A DNA stretch of 64,000 bases. It comes from Segatella buccae ATCC 33574. Lineage in GTDB: Bacteria; Bacteroidota; Bacteroidia; Bacteroidales; Bacteroidaceae. The DNA is taken from the NCBI RefSeq assembly GCF_000184945.1, contig NZ_GL586311.1:200493-264492 (forward strand), in the 5' to 3' direction. The translations under genes were made by a program, and so were the position numbers. Shown here piece by piece: positions 10,212 through 18,723 of the stretch; within the stretch, counting starts at the first letter, position 1, and each line of letters starts with the position of its first letter. A model generated the notes under the pieces. It was not told the DNA's origin. It worked only from the letters and a program-made list of their open reading frames with translations, and searched no databases.

Positions 10212-12080
10212 TCAATTATACAATGGTGCCATCACGTAGCACTGTTGGGAATCCATTTCAAGGTGAGAGCCATCGACTATCAAGAAAGCATTAACTTCTT
10301 GTTTCCCATCGCCACAAGTAGCATGGAAACTCTCGACATACACCTTGCCATTGGTACAGGTGGCAACAGCCTTTACGGTCACTTCTGCACCAACGCGGCT
10401 GATGGTCATGCCCACCTTGGCACCTTCCATATCCTTACGGTATTCCGCCCATCCGGAATCGTCAGTCGGATAACCTTCCGTACTGAAATTGTCACCTTTG
10501 TAGCTTTCTCCCCATCCGTACTTATCTGAACGGATAACAAAATACTCCTTATAGTCGGCAGTGCCACGATCGGCCTTTGTACTCACGCAAAGATTCCAGT
10601 TATTCCAATTATTATTTCCGGAGGTATGGTTCGTAAAGCCCAGATGCAATGCTTTGCCTGCCGGAATTTGGAAATAATCGGAGAATTCTTTCCACCACTC
10701 GGAAGAGTTGTCTGCCGCCCCAATGGTCGTGGTTTTAAGCGTCACGGCACTTTCCACCACGCAAGCTGTCTTGTCGAAAACAAGATATGACCCGTCTACG
10801 ATGAAGAATGCCCGCACCACCTGAGAGCCGTCTCCACACTTGGCGGAAAATCTCTCCGTATAGACTTTACCGCTCTTGCCTGTTGCCACGGCAGTGACAT
10901 TCACCGTGGAACCGCTGCGCGCAATGGTCACATCTACCGTGGCGCCTTCCATCTCCTTGCGGAACTCCGCCCATCCGGCATCATCGGTCGGATAACCTTC
11001 GTTATTGAAGTTGTCGCCATTATAGCTTTCACCCCATCCGTATTTATCTGAACGGATAACGAAATACTCCTTATAACTGTCCCCTCCCCGGTCGGCATCA
11101 GTGCTCAGGCAAAGATTCCAGTTATTCCAATTATTGGCTCCGGAGGTATGGTTTACAAATCTAAAGCGCATGGCACTTCCCGAAGGCATTCTATAATAGT
11201 TGGAGAAGTGTTTCCACCATTCGGCCGAACAATCGGACGTACCTACTTCCAAGACTGGGTCGCCAAGCACATATTTGAAGGCTTCTGAACCTCCGCCACT
11301 GCCGGAAGCCGACTTGTTCCAGTCTTTGGCATCCATCTGGTTGCCGATGAGAGCCACGTCATCAAAATAAGCTCCTGCATGTACATCGCCAATCTTTTCA
11401 GTACCTATATATAAATAAGGTGCTGTGTTTATAAACTTCAACAAAGTCTCATACTTGAAATTGGTCGCGGCTGTGGCATCAGACTCATGACCGGAAAGGC
11501 TCTTGTTGCCATCAACATAGAGCTGATAGCCGCTCTTTGCAACTTGAAGGGCTACAAAATGCCACTTCCCGGCAGAAAGGATGCCGGTCTTGAACGCTTT
11601 AGGATTGTTTTCATCAAGATTCAAAGACTCCAGCTGTCCGGGCTTTGAATAGGTCAACTGACCGTTAACGCCGAAAGTGAACCTTGGGGCATTTTCGTCT
11701 TCAGAACCAAAGGAAAAGAGTGGACGAGTGGTATCAGTGCTGTCAAGTTTCACCCAAAAAGCTACGGCAGCACCATTTTGGAGCTTCACCGTCGTGAACG
11801 GATTGACGATTCTGACACACCCGGAGTCATTCAAATGCAAAACGTTGCTGCCGAGGGAATCATCCTTGACCACCTCAGCCAAATTGTGTGTCATGTTGAG
11901 ATCTGAAAACTGTTTTTTGCCCGCATACTCGAAATTGTAGCTTGCAACAGCCTGACGGGTGGCATAAGTCTGGTTCCCCGCTTCGGGATCGGTACTTCCC
12001 CAATCAGGACTACAAGATGCAAAAGATGCCACGAGCCCAACAAGACCAACAATACTAAACAAAGATTTAACAATCTTCAT
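10212..12080 (-). CDS. Surface lipoprotein: LamG-like domain plus two tandem carbohydrate-binding-like repeats
   Basis: 622 residues. The lipobox cysteine is residue 23 (FASC). Residues about 45-250 read as a concanavalin/LamG-like beta-sandwich (AVAFWVKLD, GKWHFVALQV, YLYIGTEKIGDVHAGAYFDDVAL). After a Gly/Ser linker at 257-265 come two copies of a roughly 160-residue domain (about 275-440 and 447-616), each with EWWK-FSDY, NNWNNWNLC, RSDKYGWGESY and an acidic GWAE-RK-MEGA segment. The repeats are tryptophan- and asparagine-rich, as sugar-binding modules often are. It is the first gene of the SusCD operon, so a surface glycan-binding role is likely; direct function is inferred. No catalytic motif was seen. 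Confidence 0.75.
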   Translation of the reverse strand: MKIVKSLFSIVGLVGLVASFASCSPDWGSTDPEAGNQTYATRQAVASYNFEYAGKKQFSDLNMTHNLAEVVKDDSLGSNVLHLNDSGCVRIVNPFTTVKLQNGAAVAFWVKLDSTDTTRPLFSFGSEDENAPRFTFGVNGQLTYSKPGQLESLNLDENNPKAFKTGILSAGKWHFVALQVAKSGYQLYVDGNKSLSGHESDATAATNFKYETLLKFINTAPYLYIGTEKIGDVHAGAYFDDVALIGNQMDAKDWNKSASGSGGGSEAFKYVLGDPVLEVGTSDCSAEWWKHFSNYYRMPSGSAMRFRFVNHTSGANNWNNWNLCLSTDADRGGDSYKEYFVIRSDKYGWGESYNGDNFNNEGYPTDDAGWAEFRKEMEGATVDVTIARSGSTVNVTAVATGKSGKVYTERFSAKCGDGSQVVRAFFIVDGSYLVFDKTACVVESAVTLKTTTIGAADNSSEWWKEFSDYFQIPAGKALHLGFTNHTSGNNNWNNWNLCVSTKADRGTADYKEYFVIRSDKYGWGESYKGDNFSTEGYPTDDSGWAEYRKDMEGAKVGMTISRVGAEVTVKAVATCTNGKVYVESFHATCGDGKQEVNAFLIVDGSHLEMDSQQCYVMAPLYN

Positions 12081-12132
12081 GATAGGTAATGTTTATTAGG
12101 TTTTAGTTAATAGAATTGTTTAATTATGTTTG

Positions 12133-12140
12133 CAAAATTA
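12133..12140 (-). promoter_or_regulatory. -7 promoter box of the LamG-SusCD operon
   Basis: TAATTTTG on the minus strand matches the Bacteroidota -7 consensus TAnnTTTG, 53 bases ahead of the operon's first start codon. No well-spaced -33 TTTG is seen, which would fit a promoter that depends on an activator. Confidence 0.55.
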
Positions 12141-12379
12141 AAGAAAGGCACAAGAATACGGGTAGACAAAACGATATATAAGGTGGATAAAACGCGTTAT
12201 GAGTGTCTTTTTCACCCTTTAAAAGTTTGTCTTGGGCAGGAGATGGAAAGTCGGAAAGCAAGAAAGGGGCACCTCAAGTGGACAGAAAGCCGGAACGGGA
12301 ATGGGAAAGGAGGGAGGAAAAGAGGGAAAAGGGCAAAAGATTAAAAATGGGACGTGGTGTCAACATCTTTCTTTCCGCA

Positions 12380-12551
12380 TTTGCATTCGGCCGTAAAAAG
12401 TTGTATCTTTGCATCAGCAAAGGAAGCACGCGGGTGTTTCCTTTTTTTCGTTTTAGGCCTGCCGGGGGGCTCATTCGGCCCAAACGGGCTTTCGAAAGGG
12501 CTGTTCCTGACTTGCAAAAGAGGCTGTTTGAGCTTCTCACTACGGTCCTTT
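12380..12551 (+). repeat. Dispersed promoter-hairpin element, copy A
   Basis: TTTG at 12380-12383, a 20-base spacer, TATCTTTG at 12404-12411, then a hairpin (arms 12419-12429 and 12434-12444, loop GCGG) running into seven T residues. The tail at 12516-12551 matches 58630-58665 at 32 of 36 positions by hand count. The other copies are at 29431-29499 (inverted) and 58516-58665. Confidence 0.75.
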
Positions 12552-12750
12552 GACCTTGTGACTACGGCCAAATCGCATCCCGTTTTCAACTTTTCAGGAA
12601 AAAAGAATCGGTATTCCCGGTTTTACAACACATAAGGGGAAAAGGGCGGGTAAAACTTTTTCGAAATATCACTATAGTTTTGAATGAATCAGGACAAAGA
12701 CCGGTCAACAGGCCGGAAAAACAGGCCGAATGACGCGGGAATCAGGAAAC

Positions 12751-15702
12751 TCATCCGACATAGGCACTCGGGCTCACTCCATACATCTTGGTGAAGCAGC
12801 GGGTGAAATATTTCGGGTCGTTGAAGCCCACACTGTAGGCTATTTCGGTGATGTTGCGGTTGGCCTTGTTGTTGGCCAACAGTTCGCGGGCCATGCTCAG
12901 ACGATAGTTGCGAATAAACTGCCCGAGGGGCACACCGGCCTCTGCATTAAGGTGCTTGTTGACCAGCGAACGGCTCATCCCGATGAGCTTGCAAAACTCT
13001 TCAATACCGAAATCGGAGTTCATGTAGTTTTGTTCCAGTATCTCCACCGCACGGTCGATAAAGGGTTTGCCCAACTTGCGGGCCACCTTCTCTTTGTCAG
13101 CCTCCACACTCTTGGAATAGCTGTCCTTGTATTTCACTTCATTATAGAGTATGTTGTGTATGCGCCGGCGAAACTGTTCGGGGTCTTCAGACTCCTCAAG
13201 TATCTTGCGAATGGGGCCCAGCAGTCTTTCCGCCTCCAATCGTCGCAGCTGATTTGCGCGACGGTTGTAGAAACTGACGGTGACAACTATGGCCAGACAG
13301 AGCAGAAGAAGCACAAACCACCAACTCTTGTAGAAATAAGGTTTCACGGTCACATTGATGGCGACGGTCTGGTTTTCGGCCCGCTCAAGGGCCGATGTAT
13401 ATCTCACCTCGAAACGATAATTGCCGGGGGGCAATGTGGAATATCTCACAGCGTGTTCTCCGGGCTTCAGATACACCCAGTTTTTCTCCCACCCCACCAT
13501 GCGGTAGCAATAGGTGCCTTGGTCTTCACTGCCGAAGTTGAGGGCCGAAAAATCTATCGAAAACGACTTGTCACTTTCGTGCAGACGGATTTCCCGGGCC
13601 ACGGAGATGTCCTCATCCAGATAACGGGTGCCGGCCAAGATGGCTTGATTGTCCACTACAAGTCCGGTAAACCGCAGCCGCCCTTTATAGACAGCAGTCC
13701 GGTTTTCACCTTCCATCACGGTGAGTCCGTTGATGCTGCCGAGGTAGAGCTTGCCGCCCGTGCCCACGATCGAGTTCCAGTAGAAAGCCGAACTACGCAG
13801 GCCATCGGCCTCGGTATAGGTGGTGAAAGTCTTGCTTTTGTGCGAATAGACCACCAGTCCGTTGTCGGTCGTGAACCACAATCGGCCGGCTCCGTCTTCG
13901 GCTATGCCTTTCACGGCATTGTTGGGTAACCCGTCGGCTGTGGAAAGCACCTCAAAGCGTTCGTGGCCGGCCTTGTCGGTGACTCGGCGATAGAGTCCGT
14001 AACTGTTGCTGCCCAGCCAGATGGTGCCGTCGGAGGCTTCAAAGATGGAGGTGATGTGGTCAATGACTTTCGACGAAGGGGCATCAAGCCGGTAGACCAA
14101 CGACCGTGCCCGGAAGTGGTCGTGCCGGTCACGCGTCTTCAGGTCTATCACCCTCACGCCATAGATGCACCCCATCCACAACCGCCCCCGGCTGTCGATG
14201 AGCGAACCGATGCACCCGCGCACGTTGCGGCATCCGTCAAAAGGCTCTATGAGGCGGCCCGCCTTGCAGTCGTAGAAGAACAAGCCGTCGTTGCTGCCTA
14301 TCCACAGTCCGTCGTTACGGGCATCGTAAGCGAGTGCCCCGATGTAGTTGAGCAGTGGGCGGTGGGCGGCATCCACGGCGAGCGGCACAATGCGGTCGGG
14401 CCGGGCCATGTCCATATAGGCCACTCCGCCACCCCACGTGCCTATCCACAGACGGCCGGCACGACCGGAAGCCAATGTGGAGACGGTGTTATGAGGAAGG
14501 CCGGAATTGTGCGTGTTGTAGTGTATGAAAGCATTGCTTCCGCGGTCGAGGCGGTTCAGCCCGCCCTCCACCGTGCCCACCCAAAGGCGGCCGGCCGGCT
14601 CCACATACATGGCATTGACAAGGTTGGACGAGAGCGAACCGGGGGCAGGAGTATGATAAAAGTTGTTGAGAAGCAACCGGCGGGGAGTCAGTTTCACGAT
14701 GCCTCCATTTTCTGTTCCCACCCACAACTGGTGGTGGAAGGTGAAAATGCAGTTCACAAAGTTGCTACTTAGCGGATTGACGGGGGAAGAAGCATTCCAC
14801 AATTCGAAATCACGGGTGCAGTCGCGGTAGATATTCACACCACCGAGGGTGCCCACAAGCAGGGTTCCCCCATCGCCGATGGCCAGACTGCTCACGAAGT
14901 CATGGGAGAGCGAACCGGCAACTACAGAGTTTTTGAAGGCTTCGAGCGTCTTCCGGCGGCAGTCGTACCGATAAAGACCGGCATTGGTGGCTATCCACAC
15001 ATCGGCATTGCGGCGCAGCATATCGGTCACGAACAAACCGCCGAGTATGCGCATGGCAGGAGCTATCTCTTTGCGCACCAACCTGTTGCCTCGTTTTTCA
15101 AGCCGATAGAGACCACCGTTGATATTGGCCCACATCTGCCCGTTGCCCTCCACATCTCTCAACACCACATCGGGCGTATTCGAACTGTAACGGCACGAGG
15201 CCACATCCACCACATTGCCCCCGCCGCCGAAAGTGAGCAGGAAGATGCTGTCGCGCGTGACGAGCCATATCCGGCGGAGCGCATCGGCATAGACTCCTGC
15301 GGCCGGTCGGCCAATGAGTTTGCTTATATCTCCGTGGCTGCAAACGGGGACAACGGGCATCAACGTCTTGAGGTCGGTCACACCGACTCCTTCATCGTAA
15401 GCCGTCCAAAGACGCTTGAAAGCATCTTCACAGACACTCCGGCAGGCATTACTGTTGACGGATATGCCACTGATTCGCTCAAACCGGTAGCCGTCATAGC
15501 GCACGAGTCCGCCCCCATAGGTGGAAATCCAGATGAATCCGAAACTGTCGGCAAAGATATCATTGACATGATTTTTGGGCAGGCCGGCTTTGATGTCGAG
15601 GTAGGCCACATTGTATTGGCGGCCCACGCTCTCAGCCATTCCTTGAGCACAGGCAACCGCAACAGACAATACCGACAACAGCAAAACGACAAAATGCTTC
15701 AT
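12751..15702 (-). CDS. Transmembrane propeller-sensor/AraC regulator lacking kinase and receiver domains
   Basis: 983 residues. Signal peptide 1-19; a periplasmic double beta-propeller at about 30-660 built from two-component-regulator-propeller repeats (GRLWVGT-EGGLNR, GRLWIGTWGGGV, GTIWLGSNSYGLYR); a Y_Y_Y-like domain at about 725-787; one membrane helix at about 794-812; a short cytoplasmic linker; and an AraC-type double HTH at about 885-982 (ITEIAYSVGFNDPKYFTRCF). Classical hybrid two-component systems of 1300-1400 residues carry HisKA, HATPase and receiver domains between membrane and HTH; here only about 70 residues separate them. It lies upstream of the SusCD operon on the same strand and is its likely glycan-responsive activator. 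Confidence 0.88.
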   Translation of the reverse strand: MKHFVVLLLSVLSVAVACAQGMAESVGRQYNVAYLDIKAGLPKNHVNDIFADSFGFIWISTYGGGLVRYDGYRFERISGISVNSNACRSVCEDAFKRLWTAYDEGVGVTDLKTLMPVVPVCSHGDISKLIGRPAAGVYADALRRIWLVTRDSIFLLTFGGGGNVVDVASCRYSSNTPDVVLRDVEGNGQMWANINGGLYRLEKRGNRLVRKEIAPAMRILGGLFVTDMLRRNADVWIATNAGLYRYDCRRKTLEAFKNSVVAGSLSHDFVSSLAIGDGGTLLVGTLGGVNIYRDCTRDFELWNASSPVNPLSSNFVNCIFTFHHQLWVGTENGGIVKLTPRRLLLNNFYHTPAPGSLSSNLVNAMYVEPAGRLWVGTVEGGLNRLDRGSNAFIHYNTHNSGLPHNTVSTLASGRAGRLWIGTWGGGVAYMDMARPDRIVPLAVDAAHRPLLNYIGALAYDARNDGLWIGSNDGLFFYDCKAGRLIEPFDGCRNVRGCIGSLIDSRGRLWMGCIYGVRVIDLKTRDRHDHFRARSLVYRLDAPSSKVIDHITSIFEASDGTIWLGSNSYGLYRRVTDKAGHERFEVLSTADGLPNNAVKGIAEDGAGRLWFTTDNGLVVYSHKSKTFTTYTEADGLRSSAFYWNSIVGTGGKLYLGSINGLTVMEGENRTAVYKGRLRFTGLVVDNQAILAGTRYLDEDISVAREIRLHESDKSFSIDFSALNFGSEDQGTYCYRMVGWEKNWVYLKPGEHAVRYSTLPPGNYRFEVRYTSALERAENQTVAINVTVKPYFYKSWWFVLLLLCLAIVVTVSFYNRRANQLRRLEAERLLGPIRKILEESEDPEQFRRRIHNILYNEVKYKDSYSKSVEADKEKVARKLGKPFIDRAVEILEQNYMNSDFGIEEFCKLIGMSRSLVNKHLNAEAGVPLGQFIRNYRLSMARELLANNKANRNITEIAYSVGFNDPKYFTRCFTKMYGVSPSAYVG

Positions 15703-15888
15703 TCGACCTCCACCTTAATTATATAATGCCTGCCGGGCACACACAACGCAGCTTCACCGGAAGCACCGGCAAAAGAACAAAGAGTGCCGCCGGGACGCCC
15801 ATCGGGATAAAATGATACCTGATTCTCATGAGCTTGGTTGCGTTGCCTGATCAAAGGATTATCAAAACAATAGAGTTGGTTTCTGCTG

Positions 15889-15919
15889 CAAATATACGAA
15901 AATATTACAGAACCGACAA
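15889..15919 (-). promoter_or_regulatory. Promoter of the propeller-AraC regulator
   Basis: On the minus strand TTG (15917-15919), 20 bases, then TATATTTG (15889-15896). The implied 5' leader is about 180 bases. Confidence 0.55.
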
Positions 15920-16082
15920 CTTTTCGGTGTTTTTTGAACACCTAAACAAAAATCCCTTACCACACAGTTAAACCAAGCCCGCATCCTTTCATCTACCGAT
16001 GAAAAGAAACGTTCACGCATAACCTGTCCGACGGCGTTTGCCAACAAAACGGCTGACAAATGCGAAAAATGCCATCAAATGT

Positions 16083-16113
16083 TTTGTCATATCGGCGATT
16101 TGGACTACCTTTG
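16083..16113 (+). promoter_or_regulatory. Promoter placed directly on a start codon
   Basis: TTTG (16083-16086), 19 bases, TACCTTTG (16106-16113). The ATG at 16118 follows only 4 bases later, so the transcript should be leaderless or nearly so. Confidence 0.6.
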
Positions 16114-16117
16114 TCGC

Positions 16118-16513
16118 ATGATTGTACGCTCATCAACGACGCAACGACTCTTGATCAAGTTCACACTCTTGCTGCTTTTGGCACTTGGCCTCCCAAGCAA
16201 GAGCGCGGCGATGGACTCCGTACCCACGAGAGACCGCTTGTGTACTGTTGACAGCAACGACCGCCAAGGCCACGAGGCTGTGCTCAATGATGTGCAGCAT
16301 CTTTACCGCATCTGCAGCTCGCGCCCCGAGCGGGTCGTTCCTTCTGCCAACCCACTCCCCCCACACGCATCGGGCAGGGTTGGTCTACATCACTTTTATC
16401 CACACGCGGGCAATGCCCATACAGGCTTTGGAGTACGCCGCGAGGCGGCTCCTTTCTGTTCGCCACACTCGTGCGACTACTATGTATTCGCACTGAAACG
16501 TATGCGCTGTTAG
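16118..16513 (+). CDS. Small predicted secreted protein, unknown function
   Basis: 131 residues. The chosen ATG follows the promoter at 16106-16113 by 4 bases; an in-frame ATG at 16079 lies upstream of that promoter and is unlikely to be used. The N-terminus has basic residues then a leucine-rich core (LIKFTLLLLLALGLPSKSAA), a good signal peptide. The mature part has six cysteines and many histidines, with no motif I recognise. It sits divergently from the glycan regulator and upstream of another unknown gene. Real coding status is moderately supported by promoter plus signal peptide; the family is unknown. Confidence 0.45.
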   Translation: MIVRSSTTQRLLIKFTLLLLLALGLPSKSAAMDSVPTRDRLCTVDSNDRQGHEAVLNDVQHLYRICSSRPERVVPSANPLPPHASGRVGLHHFYPHAGNAHTGFGVRREAAPFCSPHSCDYYVFALKRMRC

Positions 16514-16627
16514 CCGTATCTTGTAGGTTCAAACGCCCCTTTTTTCTTATTTAAAACATCAGATGCACGGACTTCCTGCCACAGGAAAGTCTTATGCTCT
16601 TTTCATTCATCCTAACAAGATACAACA

Positions 16628-17023
16628 ATGTCGAATATTAACAACATGGTGATGACACCTGCGCTCATCGCCGACGCCCGTGTTACCGTCAAAAGTTCAT
16701 TCTTCGGTCTCTCCAAGAAGGCCGTATTCACCCCCACACAGAGTCCACTGCGACTCTATCGCTTCGAATACAATGCCGACATGGGAGCCAAAATAGAGCA
16801 CATGCTCAACAGCAAGGCAGAAGACCTGGAGGCGGAAGTGAAGAAGACAGGCAGCTTGAAGACAGACTCCATCGGCAATATGCGACTGGAAGCCTTTGTC
16901 TCTGCCGACGGTGAATTTGCCGCCTTACAGCTCTTCCGCTACAATAATTTTCAAGCCACACCGGTCACCCAACCGCGCTTTTTCGAGGGTGAAGAAGCCA
17001 AACTTGTGGCCTCGCTTTTCTAA
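16628..17023 (+). CDS. Conserved-looking small protein, unknown function
   Basis: 131 residues, no signal peptide or membrane segment, so cytoplasmic. The sequence reads as a compact alpha/beta protein with balanced composition (LRLYRFEYNADMG, LKTDSIGNMRLEAFVSADGEFAALQLFRYNNF), unlike the out-of-frame shadows around it. No family was recognised. It lies 114 bases after the small secreted protein and ends 36 bases before a bidirectional terminator shared with the pectate lyase gene, so it may form a two-gene unit. Confidence 0.65.
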   Translation: MSNINNMVMTPALIADARVTVKSSFFGLSKKAVFTPTQSPLRLYRFEYNADMGAKIEHMLNSKAEDLEAEVKKTGSLKTDSIGNMRLEAFVSADGEFAALQLFRYNNFQATPVTQPRFFEGEEAKLVASLF

Positions 17024-17059
17024 GAAACAGACGACAATGCTGCCGGAAGGCCAATAAAA

Positions 17060-17098
17060 AAGGTCTGCAACAACCCGTCAAGGGAAGTTGCAGACCTT
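17060..17098. terminator. Bidirectional terminator
   Basis: Arms 17060-17071 and 17087-17098 are a perfect 12-base inverted repeat with an A-run on the left side. It lies between the convergent unknown gene and the pectate lyase. Confidence 0.75.
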
Positions 17099-17126
17099 CT
17101 TATATGGTTGAATGAACTGTCTGGAT

Positions 17127-18404
17127 TTACTTCACCAGCACCTTTTTCACTTTCACCGAACCGTCGGAATAGCGTGTGCGCACCACGTTGACACCTTTCT
17201 GAAAGGCGGGAATCTCCGTGCCCGAAAGCGTATAGACAGTCGTAGCCACCACTTCGGCCTCAACATTCTCACCAACCGCGGCGACACTCGTGGCCTCCTT
17301 ATCGCCGGCAAAGGCACTCACTTTGTTTACCCCACTACCCACAGTAACATTCAAGGTGGCACCGGCGTGGGCCGACACCTCCCCTTGCACCTTGGCAACG
17401 TCCATAGCCGAGTAGCTGTAAACACCATAGGGATTGAAGAAAGCAGCGCTTCCGCTGCGCTTCTGCTCATTTGCTGCACCGATGTTTCCGGTCATGGTGA
17501 TATTGTAATCGGTGCGCCCCTTCTTGACGGCATAGCATTTCCAAGGATTGGACACACCGCTGAACACGTTTTTCTCGGCATAGATGTTGCTTGCGTAGGC
17601 GGCACCGATGCAATAGTTATTGCCTTTACAAGAGAAAAGGCAGTTCACAATGTGTACCTGTCCGAAGCGCACACGGGGCATACGCTCGTGGCAACCTTGA
17701 TCCCACCAGCAGTTGGCAAAGGTGGTGCGCAGATGTCCGCGGTCTTTGGCATTGTTATCGCTGCCGCCCCAAAGGCAGCAGTTGCGATGGTCGGCAGAAC
17801 CGCCCGAACCACCGGCGTATGGCTTGATGAGATAGCGAAAACGGCACCAAGTGACGGCTATATGGTCGGTGCCGTTGTTGCAGTCGAAATTGCCGTCTAC
17901 ACCATCTTGGAAGTCACAGTGGTCTACCCAGATATAGTCGGAATTTTGGAACTGCAGGTTATCGTTACCATCAATGTCATAAGCTCCCGCACTCTTGAAA
18001 GTGAGATTGCGCAGGATGATGTTCCTGCAACGGCTGAACGACAGAATGCCCGATTGGCTTACCACTGCGCTGTGGATGGGATTGCTCAACACAGCCCCCG
18101 GCAAGCCATAAACTGTCTTGTTGGCAGCATCTTTCACCGTCTCCATACCACTGAAAGTGATCGTGCCTTTCACGTAAATGGTCTTCTGACCGGTGCCCGA
18201 GAGAGCAGCCAGCAGGTCGGCCTTAGTGGTCACGACCACACTGTTTTTGTTATTGCTGCCCGTAACCGTGCCGCCAACAGTGGCCCATCCAACGGGCGCA
18301 TTCTTGTCGTAGGCAGACAGGGTGGCAGCAGAAAGGCTAAAGGCTTGACTTGCGAGAGAGACACACACCCCCGCCATGAAAGTGCGTAAAGATAATAAAT
18401 TCAT
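17127..18404 (-). CDS. Secreted pectate lyase, polysaccharide lyase family 1
   Basis: 425 residues. Signal peptide to about residue 27. The body is a PL1 right-handed beta-helix: VWVDHC-like motif (SDYIWVDHCDF, about 159-169), then GHLRTTFANCWWDQ and RMPRVRFGQVHIVNC (about 225-262), where the arginine of R-PRVRFG matches the family's catalytic arginine. PL1 enzymes cut de-esterified polygalacturonate by beta-elimination with calcium. The last 70 or so residues form a separate beta-rich tail ending VKVKKVLVK, resembling the C-terminal sorting tails of Prevotella secreted proteins. It stands alone on the minus strand with its own promoter. Together with the nearby SusCD operon it suggests a pectin locus. 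Confidence 0.92.
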   Translation of the reverse strand: MNLLSLRTFMAGVCVSLASQAFSLSAATLSAYDKNAPVGWATVGGTVTGSNNKNSVVVTTKADLLAALSGTGQKTIYVKGTITFSGMETVKDAANKTVYGLPGAVLSNPIHSAVVSQSGILSFSRCRNIILRNLTFKSAGAYDIDGNDNLQFQNSDYIWVDHCDFQDGVDGNFDCNNGTDHIAVTWCRFRYLIKPYAGGSGGSADHRNCCLWGGSDNNAKDRGHLRTTFANCWWDQGCHERMPRVRFGQVHIVNCLFSCKGNNYCIGAAYASNIYAEKNVFSGVSNPWKCYAVKKGRTDYNITMTGNIGAANEQKRSGSAAFFNPYGVYSYSAMDVAKVQGEVSAHAGATLNVTVGSGVNKVSAFAGDKEATSVAAVGENVEAEVVATTVYTLSGTEIPAFQKGVNVVRTRYSDGSVKVKKVLVK

Positions 18405-18723
18405 AAAAGTTGCTTTAAGATTTTTATTGTTAGACTATTTTTCATGTAGTTTCGAAACGACGCTGCAAAGTTAATATGTAATGTTGTTTCTCCGTCAATG
18501 AATGACAAAGAAACTTACGTAAACGTTTTCACGGCGTATCTGAAGACACCCGCCAACACACTGCAGCTCCCGACAACGCACATAATATAGCTATTGGGGA
18601 AGCCTTTCGTTTCGGGCACATTTGTTACCTGCCGGTCCGTTGGCACGTCTTTTGCCCCTCTCTTGACAGAGACAATTCTCGAAATATACATCAACAACAA
18701 ATTAAAAACAGGAGATTAAGACA
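18405..18723. other. Gap upstream of pectate lyase and cupin
   Basis: A 319-base divergent spacer. It contains the pectate lyase promoter at 18466-18498. No convincing plus-strand promoter for the cupin gene was found, and nothing else is recognised. Confidence 0.45.
18466..18498 (-). promoter_or_regulatory. Promoter of the pectate lyase
   Basis: Minus-strand TAACTTTG at 18466-18473 with a TTG 22 bases upstream (18496-18498). Start codon is 61 bases downstream. Confidence 0.55.

Larger units (their letters stand above)
12081..12750. other. 670-base gap between regulator and SusCD operon
   Basis: Holds the operon's minus-strand -7 box (12133-12140), a stretch at 12141-12360 where nothing is recognised, and one copy of a dispersed promoter-hairpin element (12380 to about 12551). 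Short open frames across the element are not considered genes. Confidence 0.6.
15703..16117. other. Divergent promoter region between regulator and small secreted protein
   Basis: A 415-base gap that holds the minus-strand promoter of the regulator (15889-15919) and the plus-strand promoter at 16083-16113. Nothing else is recognised. Confidence 0.5.

Noticed and set aside
12203..12635. Several short overlapping open frames ahead of the regulator
   Set aside because: They run through the promoter-hairpin element and their translations recur at the other copies only because the DNA element is repeated.
12751..15702. Calling the regulator a hybrid histidine kinase
   Set aside because: No H-box, N/G-box or receiver aspartate is present between the membrane helix and the AraC domain.
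17112..18388. A 425-codon plus-strand open frame opposite the pectate lyase
   Set aside because: Its frame mirrors the codons of the real PL1 gene and shows no motif, signal peptide or promoter of its own.
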